Assembly (NCBI GenBank): GCA_951813575.1
Contig: OX638375.1
Coordinates: 3,425,042 to 3,489,041, forward strand
Direction: 5' to 3'
Origin: Candidatus Binatia bacterium
GTDB lineage: Bacteria; Desulfobacterota; Binatia; UBA9968; JAJDTQ01
Length of the DNA stretch: 64,000 bases
Each line of letters starts with the position of its first letter. The first letter of the stretch is position 1. Below are positions 17,821 through 26,594 of the stretch, piece by piece. The notes under the pieces were generated by a model. That model did no database searches. It saw nothing but the letters and a program-made list of their open reading frames with translations, and was not told the DNA's origin. The position numbers and the translations under genes were made by a program.

Positions 17821-19799
17821 GGCCGTTCCGATGCGGCTTCCCGCCGTTTGTCCCAGCGCTTTCCGGCCGCTGCCACGCAGTTTTCCACGTCTTCGGCCAG
17901 CAGCAGTCGCTCTTCCCGGAGAGTGACGGCGGCCGTGCGAACCGCGTCGAGGTACGCTTCCCTGGACGGGTAACGCGCTTGGGTGGATAAACGCGGATCG
18001 CCTTGCGCGGCGCGCTCTTTCTCGGTCTCCGCGAAGGGCAGGGCGCTGCCGACGATGCCCGCCATCACCTCCGAGTCCTTGCGCAAATTCCAGCCCATGT
18101 AGGTGGCCAGGGGCGCGGTGACTTCCGCCACCCGGACGCCAGCCGTTTCGTTGCCGTCGGCGTCCACCGAGGGCACCAGCACCGGGTACTCGCGGCTGCG
18201 GTCCTCCAGCGGCGGTTCACGGGAGATGACGCCGTCCACGAAATCCGGTCCACGGTCCAGATGGTACAGCGCATGGGGGTCGGGGCAGGCGGTCCCCGGG
18301 ACGGCGGGAAATTCCTTCCGGAATGCGTCCCCGGCGAGGAGCTGACCGTCGGCCCGCGTCGGGATGCGGTTCTCGGGCGGCGGTTCGCCATCGGTCACCC
18401 ACTGGTCCAGCGCGCTCAGCAGGGCGCGGAGGACCGGATTGGCGGGCAGCGGGTTCAGCGGGTACCGCGGCACCCCGCCCTCCAACGCCGCGGCCGCGTC
18501 GTTGTGCTGCAGGGACGACAGCAGGTAGACGCGGACGTTCTCGTGCGCCGGCAGGTCGTTGCCGAGGGGGTCGGTGTGCACCAGCGAGCCGCGCCGCTGC
18601 CAGTACTCGGTGGCGGTCTGGGTGTGGATGACGAGGGGATCGGTTTCGGGCCGTTTCAGGACCGCGTCCTGCGCGCCTGTGAACGGGTCCTCGGTGCGGC
18701 CGTAGGCGAAGGGGAATTCTTCCGAGGGGTAGAGGTGGTCCTCGTGCTGGCGGGGGTAGCGGTCGGGCTGCGCGAAGCGGTAGTTGAGCCGCAGCCGTCC
18801 CCCTCCGGCCACGTGGGAGAACACGCCGTCGAAGATGCGCCGTCCGTCCTCCGACACGTTGAAGCCCTCGTAGACGAACCCGCGAAGGAAGCGGCCGCTC
18901 TGGGAGCGGCCCCAGGCGCAGGCCTTCTCGATGCCCGGTCCGCCGTCCCGTAGCGGGTTGGCGTGTCCCGTCGCGTCGGCGTCGGCATGGCGCAGGAAGT
19001 CGACGAGGTCGCGCACGCCCGCGAACCCCAGCCCCAGCACCAGCGGATCCTTGGCCGGGTAGATGAGCTCGTAGATCCACCCGGGCCGGAAGCCTCCGGG
19101 AAGGTGGCAGCTCGTGTCCGACGGCCGGAGGTTGCCGGACGCGTCGACGGCGGCGAATCGCCAGTCGCTTGCGGGGACGGGCTCGCGCGGGTCCGGGTCC
19201 AGCCGACGGCGGGTGAGGGTGGCCGCCCCCGTGTCCGGGTCCACGGCCGGACAGGGGCGGATGTAGTCGTGTCCGCCCAGGGAAACCGTGGTGCCCCCAG
19301 GCTCCTCGATGATGAACTCCGCCCGGTAGGGCCCCGTGACCGGACCGTCCGGTCCGGCGGCCGTGGGCAGCTCCATGGTCAGGCGTCCGTCTCCCGGGAG
19401 CAGGTCGCCCTGCCATCCGCACCACACCACCGTGTATCCTCGCCGCATCAGGAAGCCGCGGCCGGCGTCCTCGGCGGTGCGCGGGTCGTTGTTGGGCGGT
19501 GCGTCGTTGAAGAACTGCAGCGCCCGCTTGTTGCCGCGGTTGTTGACGTCGTAGAGCAGGCGGCGGTTGCCGCGGCTCATGTCCACGGGCTTGATGATGA
19601 AGAACTCCGTCGAGTACTCCACCAGGCCGCGGCCGTCGGGGGGAGCCAGCGACAGGTCCACGATCTTCTGGTTGGCGGGGTGGCGCGGATCGATGGCGAA
19701 CCGCACCCGTCCGCTGATCCTTTCGTAGGCGCCCACCGGGCCGAAGTCGGCTCCTTCGGCAAACGGCGCTCGTTCATCGATGATCAATGTGATGTTCAT
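17817..19799 (-). CDS. Alpha/beta-hydrolase-domain protein of unknown role
   Basis: A 660-residue protein matching the large alpha/beta hydrolase domain family (pfam20091 type), with an N-terminal beta-rich region, the nucleophile elbow in CAWGRSQSGRFLRGF (likely Ser of SQSG), then FDGVFSHVAGGGR. No signal peptide is obvious. Members are often found with catabolic genes, but no substrate is established. It starts one base after the stop of the Fe-S protein gene and is the last gene of the egtD operon. The stop codon lies inside a repeat remnant. Family likely; function unknown. Confidence 0.75.
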   Translation of the reverse strand: MNITLIIDERAPFAEGADFGPVGAYERISGRVRFAIDPRHPANQKIVDLSLAPPDGRGLVEYSTEFFIIKPVDMSRGNRRLLYDVNNRGNKRALQFFNDAPPNNDPRTAEDAGRGFLMRRGYTVVWCGWQGDLLPGDGRLTMELPTAAGPDGPVTGPYRAEFIIEEPGGTTVSLGGHDYIRPCPAVDPDTGAATLTRRRLDPDPREPVPASDWRFAAVDASGNLRPSDTSCHLPGGFRPGWIYELIYPAKDPLVLGLGFAGVRDLVDFLRHADADATGHANPLRDGGPGIEKACAWGRSQSGRFLRGFVYEGFNVSEDGRRIFDGVFSHVAGGGRLRLNYRFAQPDRYPRQHEDHLYPSEEFPFAYGRTEDPFTGAQDAVLKRPETDPLVIHTQTATEYWQRRGSLVHTDPLGNDLPAHENVRVYLLSSLQHNDAAAALEGGVPRYPLNPLPANPVLRALLSALDQWVTDGEPPPENRIPTRADGQLLAGDAFRKEFPAVPGTACPDPHALYHLDRGPDFVDGVISREPPLEDRSREYPVLVPSVDADGNETAGVRVAEVTAPLATYMGWNLRKDSEVMAGIVGSALPFAETEKERAAQGDPRLSTQARYPSREAYLDAVRTAAVTLREERLLLAEDVENCVAAAGKRWDKRREAASERP

Positions 19800-19800
19800 G

Positions 19801-21120
19801 TCACGAGTCCCAGTTGTCCTCGCCGCGATAGCTCCTGGCCAGGATCTGCAACGGGTTCAGCGGGTGTTTCCCGGTGGCCTGCTCGATCTGGATGGCAGCC
19901 AGGGGACAGTCGGAGCAGGCGACCTCGGCCTCGGCGCCCTCCATGCCCCTGAACGCCTGCCGCCCCCAGCGCATGGAGGCTTCGAAGTTCTCCCGCTTCA
20001 TGGCCCAGGTGCCGTCGTGCCCCGAACAGGCCTGTATCATGGTGACTTCGGTGTCGGGCAAGAGCGACAGCAGGGCGCTGGTCTTGTTGCCCAGCCGCTG
20101 GGCCCGCAGGTGGCACGGCTGGTGGTAGGCGATCTTGCCCGGGCCGGTCTTGAAGTCGCGGTTGAGCTTGCCCTCGGCATGAAGCGAGGCCAGGAACGCC
20201 GTGGGGTCGGTGGTATGTTCGGCGACGTCGCGGGCGGCCTGGGTCCCCAGCAGCCGGGGATACTCGTCGCGCAGGGTCAGCGAGCAGGTGGGGTTGGTGG
20301 CGACGATGGTCCGGCCCTCGGCCACGAACGGCGTCAGGAAGTCGACGTTCCGTTGAGCCTGGGCCTTGGCCTTGTCCATGTCGCCGTTATGCCAGGACGG
20401 CATGCCGCAGCATTCCTGGTAGGCGAGGGCCACGTCCACCCGGTTCCGCGCCATGACCTCCAGCGTGTCCATGCCGATGCCCGGCTCGTTGTAGTTGACG
20501 AAACAGGTGGCGAAGTACGCGACCCTGGCCACCGGCTCGGCCTCGGGCTGGTGGCGCGCGGAGCGGAACCGCGAAGCGAAGGTCTTCCACGCGAACGGCG
20601 GCAGCTTCTTGTCCTTGTGGATGCCCAGGGCGCCCTGCATGAACAGCCGGTGCACCCGGTTCTCGTTGCCCCAGTTGGCCATGGGCGCGGTTGCGGAGCC
20701 GAGCTTGCCCACCAGGTCGGGGCTCCCCAGCATCCGGTCGGTGAAGGACACCCCGTGCTTCTTTACGTGCTGGGCCTTGGCGCGGGCCATGAGGCGCGGG
20801 AAGTCGATGGCCCAGCCGTGGTCTCCGGGCGTGTAGGGGCAGTTGATGTTGCAGAGCTTGCACTGGAAGCAGAGGTCCACCACCTCGTCCACGTCCTCCG
20901 GCTTGAGCTTGGTGGAGTCCACCTCCGCGAACTCCTCCTCCGTGCAGTACGAGTCGATGGCGTCGAACAGCTTCGGGAAGCTGCCGCAGAACTTCACGCA
21001 CAGCCGGCACTCGGCGCACAGGTGGAAGACGCGCTCGACCTCGGTGCGCAGGTCCTGCTCGTCCCAGAACCGGGAATCGGTGAGATCGTACGCGGGTGTC
21101 GTATCGGGGATCTTCTTCAT
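19801..21120 (-). CDS. GlpC/HdrD-like iron-sulfur protein
   Basis: A 439-residue electron-transfer protein with two ferredoxin-type CxxCxxCxxxC motifs (Cys35, 38, 41, 45 and Cys84, 87, 90, 94), each predicted to hold a 4Fe-4S cluster, followed by two cysteine-rich CCG-like domains (QECCGMP with its upstream FATCF, and HQPCHLRAQRLG with IQACSGHDG). The arrangement matches subunit C of anaerobic glycerol-3-phosphate dehydrogenase and heterodisulfide reductase subunits. No partner flavoprotein is adjacent, so the electron donor is unknown. Its ATG overlaps the egtD stop (ATGA), so both come from one message. Confidence 0.82.
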   Translation of the reverse strand: MKKIPDTTPAYDLTDSRFWDEQDLRTEVERVFHLCAECRLCVKFCGSFPKLFDAIDSYCTEEEFAEVDSTKLKPEDVDEVVDLCFQCKLCNINCPYTPGDHGWAIDFPRLMARAKAQHVKKHGVSFTDRMLGSPDLVGKLGSATAPMANWGNENRVHRLFMQGALGIHKDKKLPPFAWKTFASRFRSARHQPEAEPVARVAYFATCFVNYNEPGIGMDTLEVMARNRVDVALAYQECCGMPSWHNGDMDKAKAQAQRNVDFLTPFVAEGRTIVATNPTCSLTLRDEYPRLLGTQAARDVAEHTTDPTAFLASLHAEGKLNRDFKTGPGKIAYHQPCHLRAQRLGNKTSALLSLLPDTEVTMIQACSGHDGTWAMKRENFEASMRWGRQAFRGMEGAEAEVACSDCPLAAIQIEQATGKHPLNPLQILARSYRGEDNWDS

Positions 21121-22181
21121 TTCGGCTCCATCCCGCCCGATGGAGCGGTCCGGCGGAAAAGCAGCAGGGAGAACCACCGTTTCGGGTCGGTCCAGTGGCC
21201 CAGGCTCTCGAGCCCGAAGGAGCGGAGCAGCACCTGCAGGTCGTCGGGGTCGAACTTGCGGCTGGTCTCCACCAGGATTCCTTCACCCTTTTCCCAGACG
21301 AAGGACGCCGAGTGCCGGGGGAACTCCACCCGGTGGGTCTCGGTGGCGATCCCGTACATTTCCACCCGCTCCCGCGCCCGGCTGTAGCTGCTGCGATAGG
21401 TGATTTTCTCCGGCCGGAAGCCGGCGCCGGTGGCGCGGGTGACGTTGGTGAAGGCGTTCAGAATGAAGGCGGCGGTGACGCCGCGGGAGTCGTTGTAGGC
21501 GCGCTCGATGATCTCCGGCTCCTTGATGCGGTCCACTCCGAGCAGCAGGTAGTCCTCGGGCCCCATGTGGTCGCACAGGTGCGTGAAGAAGTGCAGCATG
21601 TCGGTGGGGGTGAAATTCCCGATGGTGCTGCCCAGGAACACCACGAGCTTGGGAATGTCCGGGGTGATGCTGGTGATGGCGTCCTCGAAGCGGGCCTCGA
21701 GCCCGGTGAACGCGAGCTCGGGGAACAGTTCCTCCGCCATGCTCCTGGAGGCCATGAGGGCGGTGGCGCTGACGTCCACCGCGGCGAAGGTGCCCCGGCC
21801 CCGGGCCCGGCTCAACGCCTTCAGCAGGTGCACGGTCTTCTTCGAGAAGCCGGCGCCAAGCTCCACGATGCATTCCACCGGCGCCAGGCTCATCAGAGTG
21901 CCGGCCTCGCGCTCGAGGATGGCCGCCTCGGTGCGGGTCGTGTAGTACTCGGGCAGCTCGCAGATCTCCTCGAAGAGGAGCGAGCCCCTCTCGTCGTACA
22001 GATGACAGGGTTCGAGCCACCGCGGACGGTCGAACAGGGTCCGGACCATGCCGAAGGCGACCCGGTCCGGGGGGCGTCGCCGGGGAGTCAGAATGGACGG
22101 AGCCGTGACGCTCCAGGTGGCGCGGTCGCCGGTCGAAAGGATCTCGGCGGGTTCACGGGTGTCTGCGGGTCCGAGAGTCAT
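21117..22181 (-). CDS. egtD: L-histidine N-alpha-methyltransferase (hercynine synthase)
   Basis: SAM-dependent enzyme that trimethylates the alpha-amino group of histidine to hercynine, the shared precursor of ergothioneine and selenoneine. The 354-residue protein has the family signature YDERGSLLFEEICELPEYY (62-80) followed by TTRTEAAILERE, the SAM site IVELGAGFSKKT (105-116), and VFLGSTIGNF with its downstream region. The ATG at 22181 is used; upstream in-frame codons are not conserved. It heads a three-gene minus-strand operon, about 14 kb from senA and senB, to which it could supply substrate. A promoter ends so close to the ATG that the mRNA may be leaderless. Confidence 0.92.
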   Translation of the reverse strand: MTLGPADTREPAEILSTGDRATWSVTAPSILTPRRRPPDRVAFGMVRTLFDRPRWLEPCHLYDERGSLLFEEICELPEYYTTRTEAAILEREAGTLMSLAPVECIVELGAGFSKKTVHLLKALSRARGRGTFAAVDVSATALMASRSMAEELFPELAFTGLEARFEDAITSITPDIPKLVVFLGSTIGNFTPTDMLHFFTHLCDHMGPEDYLLLGVDRIKEPEIIERAYNDSRGVTAAFILNAFTNVTRATGAGFRPEKITYRSSYSRARERVEMYGIATETHRVEFPRHSASFVWEKGEGILVETSRKFDPDDLQVLLRSFGLESLGHWTDPKRWFSLLLFRRTAPSGGMEPK

Positions 22182-22187
22182 CCGGTC

Positions 22188-22215
22188 AATATAGAGAACG
22201 GCAGGGATTTGTCCA
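22188..22215 (-). promoter_or_regulatory. Sigma70-like promoter of egtD, probably leaderless
   Basis: On the minus strand TGGACA (22215-22210) is followed after 16 bp by TATATT (22193-22188). The -10 box ends 6 bases before the egtD ATG, placing the expected start of transcription at or next to the A of the ATG. There is no Shine-Dalgarno sequence. The remainder of 22216-22361 holds an isolated TTGACA at about 22265 toward the GFA gene without a good -10. Confidence 0.45.
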
Positions 22216-22361
22216 CCGGAGTGCCTCCGGAGCGGAGACTGGAACCGGCCCACACGGGTCTTTGTTGACAATGGAATTGGCCCTGTAGTGCAATACCGCA
22301 ACACGAGTGGCGGGATGTGCCGCTCGCCGCGGCTACCAGCGTGCCGGAATGCGAGGGAACC

Positions 22362-22838
22362 ATGATACTTGAAGGCTCGTGCCACTGCCGCGCCGTTCGG
22401 TTTTCGGTCCGGTCGAAGACGCCGCGCCCCTACATGTGCTGCTACTGCTCGATCTGTCGGAAGACCGCGGGGGGCGGCGGCTTTGCCATCAATCTCGGCG
22501 GGGAGGCGGAGACGCTCACCGTACGGGGCCGGCGCCACCTGAAGATCTATCGGGCGCGGCTCGAGGACGGTGGCGAGAGTCCGGCCGAACGGCGGTTCTG
22601 CGGCCGTTGCGGCAGCGCGCTATGGGTCTGGGACCCGCGCTGGCCGGAACTGCTCCATCCGTTCGCGTCGGCCATCGACACACCTCTGCCGACGCCGCTC
22701 GAGCGGTGCCACATCATGGTGGACTTCGCGCCGGGTTGGGTAAGGGTCCCCGCGGGCAAACGGGATCCCCACTTCCCCGGTTATCCGGACCAGTCGATCG
22801 AAGACTGGCACCGGAGCCGCGATCTCCTCGATCCGTGA
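22362..22838 (+). CDS. GFA family (Mss4-like fold) zinc protein
   Basis: A 158-residue protein of the glutathione-dependent formaldehyde-activating enzyme (Gfa) family. Zinc-site cysteines are visible in GSCHCRAVRF, MCCYCSICRK and FCGRCGSALW. Gfa members have structural zinc and, in some, bind glutathione; most are of unknown activity. The ATG at 22362 is chosen because the conserved ILEGSCHC begins right after it; the in-frame ATG at 22317 adds 15 unconserved residues. Single gene, divergent from egtD and convergent with the transglycosylase. Confidence 0.85.
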   Translation: MILEGSCHCRAVRFSVRSKTPRPYMCCYCSICRKTAGGGGFAINLGGEAETLTVRGRRHLKIYRARLEDGGESPAERRFCGRCGSALWVWDPRWPELLHPFASAIDTPLPTPLERCHIMVDFAPGWVRVPAGKRDPHFPGYPDQSIEDWHRSRDLLDP

Positions 22839-22875
22839 TGCCGGACTACCGCAACGACGATGCGAGGGGACGAGG

Positions 22876-24933
22876 CTACGATCCGCTTGCCCGGACAGGC
22901 TCTTCGGCCGGGACGTCGCCGTAGAGGGTCCGGTAGGCGTGGTAGTTCCGCAACACCGCCTTGACGTACTGCCGGGTCTCCCGGTAGGAGATCCGCTCGA
23001 TGAACTCGGTGTCATCGGCGGAACCGAAGTCACGGGTCCAGCGTTCCACCGCGTCCTTGCCGGCATTGTAGGCCGCCAGCGCCTTGGCCCGACTGCCCGC
23101 GTAGTGCTCCAGAAGTCCCTTGAGGTGATGTACGCCCAGCCTGATGTTCAGCTCGGGTTCGAAGAGCTGCCGTGCCTCGGGTTCCGGCAGCCCCATCTTC
23201 GACGCCTCGGCCCGGGCGGTTTCGTGCAGCATCTGCATGAGCCCCAGGGCATTGGCGGATGACAGGGCCCGCGGTTTGAACATGCTCTCCCGGCGCATCA
23301 GCGACAACACCAGATAGGGGTCCAGGCCGTTCTCCGCCGCATGGGGGCGCACGCTGTCCCAGTGGGCCAGAGGATACCGGAGCCGCAGGGTCTCGGGAGA
23401 GGACGGCGCTTGCGCCGCCAGCGAGAGGCTCCGGTGATGGGCCCGGGTTTTTGCGTATTCGCGCATGAGCAGCAGCCTGAGGGCCTTGGTGCGCTTGGCG
23501 TGCCGGCGGACCCGGTCGAGCTCGGGATGGGCGAGCCGATTCAGCCCGAGCCGCGCCAGTGCGCGCGCCCGCGTCAGGTGAAACCTGGCCCGCCCGCCCA
23601 GGGGCGGGGCTCCGGCCTTTTGCCGCGGACGAGCCGGCGATGGCGGGGCGGGGAGGGAGACTCCAAGGCCCGCGAGCCGCCGGGTTGCCAGGATCGCGTA
23701 GTAGGAATCCCGATCTCTCCGCACCACCCGCCGGTATAGCCGTTCGGCGGCGGCGAGCTCCTTCAGCTTTTCGGCGGCACGGGCCTCCCAGAAGGTGGCG
23801 GCCAGCCTGAAGTTGCCGCGTCTGCCGGCCAGGTCCCGAAAGACGGCCTTGGCCGCCGGGTAGTCGGACCTCAGGTAGTGGATCCAGGCCAGGCGCCAGG
23901 CCGCGTCGTTGCGGAAACGGCTGAAGCGATGCTCCTTGGCGAAGAGCTGCTTATAGGTGCGGATCGCCTTTTCCCATTGCCCCGTGGATTCGTGGATGCG
24001 GCCGATGACGTAGACGGCGAAGCGCCGGCGGAGATGTCCGGGATACTTTTTCCTGAACTCGCGCAGGGTCCGCAACGCTCCGGCGTTGTCGTCGCGGTTC
24101 CATTGGATGGTGGCGATCCGCGTGAGCGCGGCTCCGGCCCGGTCACGTCGCGGATAGTGCCGGACATACCGGCGGAGGACCTGCTCTTCCTCTTCCCGGA
24201 GGCGCAGCTTCCTGTACACGTCGGCCAGCCCTTCCAGCGACAGCCGGCGGAAGTTGGTTTCCCGCAGGATGCGCCGGTAGAGATCGGCGGCCGCGCCGTA
24301 TTCCCGCTCCCGCCGGAGCTGCCGGGCTTCCCGCAGCATGTCCTCGCCTTTGCGGAGCCCGAGCCGTTTCGGGTGCTTCCGGCGAAGCTCCCGGACCCGT
24401 TCCCGGGCGCGCCGGCTCCATTCGGAGCGGGGCGCCCGCCGGCGCGCCTCCTGGTGGAAGTCGTAGGCTTGCCGGTCCTTGCCCACGGCCTCGTGGGCCT
24501 GGCCCAGGTAGTAGGCGGCCCGGGACCGCGCGGTCCTGCCCCACGGTTTCTTCTTCAACCCGGCGGCGGCGCGGATGGCCGCCGGGTACCGTTTCCGGGC
24601 GAGGTCCAGCTCCACCGACGCGAAGGAGGCTTCCCGGGCCCATATGCTCCGGGGGTAGGACTTCCGCAGTTCCCGGAAGTAGTCGCCCGCGGCGTCGTGC
24701 TTCCCGGTCCGCAAGGCGATTCGTCCGAGATAGTAGAGGGCATAGTCGCGAAGGACCAGGTCGGGGTCGCCCAGTGCGCTTCGGAAGAGCGCTTCCGAGC
24801 GGGAGTGGTCGCCCTCCGAGTAGTGGCGGTAGGCGCGGGCGAACTCCGACTCCGCCCGTGTGAGAGCGTGGACGGAAGCCGCCGGCAGCGCGAGCAGCGG
24901 AAACCAGACGAGGACGTAGAGACGCTTTTTCAT
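22876..24933 (-). CDS. slt: Lytic murein transglycosylase with TPR-rich N-terminus (Slt70-like)
   Basis: Periplasmic enzyme that cleaves peptidoglycan glycan strands to 1,6-anhydro products. 685 residues: signal peptide (to about VHA, 21-24), a long helical TPR-like superhelix rich in Arg (about 25-520), and the C-terminal SLT domain with catalytic Glu549 in RRESMFKP, the following ANALGLMQ, and LAAYNAGKDAV. ATG at 24933 gives a proper signal sequence. It is convergent with the GFA gene and divergent from the PLP-protein gene. Confidence 0.9.
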   Translation of the reverse strand: MKKRLYVLVWFPLLALPAASVHALTRAESEFARAYRHYSEGDHSRSEALFRSALGDPDLVLRDYALYYLGRIALRTGKHDAAGDYFRELRKSYPRSIWAREASFASVELDLARKRYPAAIRAAAGLKKKPWGRTARSRAAYYLGQAHEAVGKDRQAYDFHQEARRRAPRSEWSRRARERVRELRRKHPKRLGLRKGEDMLREARQLRREREYGAAADLYRRILRETNFRRLSLEGLADVYRKLRLREEEEQVLRRYVRHYPRRDRAGAALTRIATIQWNRDDNAGALRTLREFRKKYPGHLRRRFAVYVIGRIHESTGQWEKAIRTYKQLFAKEHRFSRFRNDAAWRLAWIHYLRSDYPAAKAVFRDLAGRRGNFRLAATFWEARAAEKLKELAAAERLYRRVVRRDRDSYYAILATRRLAGLGVSLPAPPSPARPRQKAGAPPLGGRARFHLTRARALARLGLNRLAHPELDRVRRHAKRTKALRLLLMREYAKTRAHHRSLSLAAQAPSSPETLRLRYPLAHWDSVRPHAAENGLDPYLVLSLMRRESMFKPRALSSANALGLMQMLHETARAEASKMGLPEPEARQLFEPELNIRLGVHHLKGLLEHYAGSRAKALAAYNAGKDAVERWTRDFGSADDTEFIERISYRETRQYVKAVLRNYHAYRTLYGDVPAEEPVRASGS

Positions 24934-25067
24934 CGGCGTGCCGGATCGTTCCCGGAATTGTAACAGGCACGGCGCCGGCGGGTAAGGAGCCGGGGGCTGT
25001 GGTATACTCGAAGCCTGTCGTGCGGGCTGAGGAGCCCGCCGGCTCGGAATTCGGGGACGAGGCATCC

Positions 25068-25766
25068 ATGGTCGACATCGCCGGCAACTGCAAACGGGTT
25101 CTGGAGGGAATCCGCCGCGCCGCGGAGCGGAGCGGCCGGGATCCGCGGCAGGTCAGGCTGCTTGCCGCCACCAAGACCCAGCCCGTCTCCGCGGTGCGGG
25201 CCGCCGTGGAAGCGGGGGTGCGTCTGTTGGGCGAGAACTACGTGCAGGAAGCGCAGGCCAAGAAGGAGCTCGTCGGCGATATTGCCGAGTGGCACTTGAT
25301 CGGACACCTCCAGCGAAACAAGGCGCGGTCCGCGGCGGAGTTGTTTTCGGTCATCCAGACGCTGGACAACCCGCGCCTGGCCCGGCTATTGGACCGGGAG
25401 GGACGCGAGTGCAACCGCGACGTTCATGTGCTGGTGGAGGTCAACCTCGCCGGAGAGCAGACCAAGACGGGCGTGGCCGAGGAGGGACTTGCGCCGCTGT
25501 TGCGGGACGTGTCCGGACTGGAACGGCTCCGGGTCCGGGGGCTGATGATCGTGCCGCCGTTGGCCGATGATCCGGAAGCGAGCCGCCCGCACTTCCGGAG
25601 GCTCCGGGAGCTGCGCGATTCGCTGAACGACCTCGGCCTTGCCAACGTGGCCCTGGACGAGTTGTCCATGGGGATGACGCATGACTACGAGGTGGCGGTG
25701 GCCGAGGGGTCGACGCTGGTGCGGGTCGGCACCGCCCTGTTCGGCCCCAGAGGCCCGTCGCGGTAA
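25068..25766 (+). CDS. PLP homeostasis protein (YggS/PLPBP family)
   Basis: A 232-residue single-domain fold-type III PLP-binding protein that buffers pyridoxal phosphate. The Schiff-base lysine is Lys36 in LLAATKTQP; GENYVQE, HLIGHLQRNK and the C-terminal LSMGMTHDYEVAVAEGSTLVRVGTALFG are classic. The ATG at 25068 gives the family N-terminus; upstream in-frame codons are not conserved. It is followed 30 nt later by yggT, an ordering seen in many proteobacteria. Confidence 0.92.
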   Translation: MVDIAGNCKRVLEGIRRAAERSGRDPRQVRLLAATKTQPVSAVRAAVEAGVRLLGENYVQEAQAKKELVGDIAEWHLIGHLQRNKARSAAELFSVIQTLDNPRLARLLDREGRECNRDVHVLVEVNLAGEQTKTGVAEEGLAPLLRDVSGLERLRVRGLMIVPPLADDPEASRPHFRRLRELRDSLNDLGLANVALDELSMGMTHDYEVAVAEGSTLVRVGTALFGPRGPSR

Positions 25767-25796
25767 GCGGGCTCAAACCAACCAGAGGTGGGGGAT

Positions 25797-26096
25797 ATGT
25801 TCGTGGCGGGAAACTTTCTGCAGGCGGTCGCCGGACTTCTCGATTTCGTCTTGACTCTCTACGTGTGGGTGATCGTGGGGCGCGCCGTGATCTCCTGGGT
25901 CAACGCCGACCCCTACAACCCCATCGTGCGCATGCTCTGCAACCTCACCGACCCGGTCCTGGACCGGTTGAGGCAGATGCTTCCCATGAGCTTCGGCGGC
26001 ATCGACATGTCGCCCATCGCGGCCATCATCATCGTCTGGTTCCTGCGCGCCTTTCTGGTGACCTCGCTCTACGACCTGGCCCGGACAGTGAACTAG
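25797..26096 (+). CDS. YggT family integral membrane protein
   Basis: A 99-residue protein with two membrane segments, one near the N-terminus (ending in LYVWVIVGRAVISWV) and one near the C-terminus (IAAIIIVWFLRAFLV), separated by NPIVRMLCNLTDPVLDRLRQMLP, the YggT hallmark. Proposed roles include cell division or osmotic stress. The ATG at 25797 is preferred over the GTG at 25788 because GAGGTGGGG stands just before it. Probably co-transcribed with the PLP-protein gene. Confidence 0.88.
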   Translation: MFVAGNFLQAVAGLLDFVLTLYVWVIVGRAVISWVNADPYNPIVRMLCNLTDPVLDRLRQMLPMSFGGIDMSPIAAIIIVWFLRAFLVTSLYDLARTVN

Positions 26097-26106
26097 GCAA
26101 TGAACG

Positions 26107-26122
26107 GTTTGAAACCCGCCCT
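26107..26122. repeat. GGTTTGAAACCCGCCC repeat, copy 2
   Basis: The same 16 bases as at 15376-15391, here between yggT and the tRNA gene. The left arm is shorter, so the palindrome is only partial. Confidence 0.55.
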
Positions 26123-26147
26123 TTCAACGCCGTCTTCCTGAGGATTG

Positions 26148-26234
26148 TGGTGCGAGGAGGGGGACTTGAACCCCCACGCCATTGCTGGCACTAGCCCCTC
26201 AAGCTAGCGCGTCTGCCTATTCCGCCATCCTCGC
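26148..26234 (-). tRNA. tRNA-Leu, anticodon GAG
   Basis: Read on the minus strand, the sequence folds as a class II tRNA: acceptor GCGAGGA pairs with TCCTCGC, discriminator A, and CCA is encoded (26148-26150). The D-region is TGGCGGAATAGGCAGACGC, the anticodon stem is CTAGC/GCTAG with loop TTGAGGG, and the GTGGGGGTTCAAGTCCCCC T-arm follows a variable arm. The anticodon GAG is at 26200-26198 and reads CUC/CUU leucine codons. It lies 22 bp upstream of secG and is on the complement strand of yggT. Confidence 0.95.
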
Positions 26235-26255
26235 ACACAGTTCGGTGGGCACCGT

Positions 26256-26594
26256 TCATGGAGAAGCCGGTGGTGCCGGCGGCTGCTCGGGACTCTCCGC
26301 CGCGGGTATGGCCGGGGCCGTCTGGGTTTGGGGTGCGACGGTTTCAAAGATGCTCGATACCGGACCCTGCTCGGCGAAGTACCCCAGGGTCAGGGAGGTC
26401 AGCATGAACACCACGGCCATGCCGGTGGTCACCCGGGTCAGGAAATTGCCCGCGCCGCTGCTGCCGAAGACGGTGGTGCTGGCGCCTCCGCCGAAAGCGG
26501 CGCCCATGTCGGTGCCCTTGCCGGTCTGCAGCAGGACCACGACGATGAGTCCCAGGCAAACGAGAATGTGAACGGTTGTCACCAGGATGATCAT
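26256..26594 (-). CDS. secG: Preprotein translocase subunit SecG
   Basis: Small SecYEG subunit, 112 residues, with two membrane segments: VTTVHILVCLGLIVVVLLQTG near the N-terminus and FLTRVTTGMAVVFMLTSLTLG. Between them is the conserved GKGTDMGAAFGGGASTTVFG. The C-terminal tail is Pro/Ala/Gln-rich. Its ATG overlaps the tpiA stop by 4 nt, the common pgk-tpiA-secG order. Confidence 0.93.
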   Translation of the reverse strand: MIILVTTVHILVCLGLIVVVLLQTGKGTDMGAAFGGGASTTVFGSSGAGNFLTRVTTGMAVVFMLTSLTLGYFAEQGPVSSIFETVAPQTQTAPAIPAAESPEQPPAPPASP

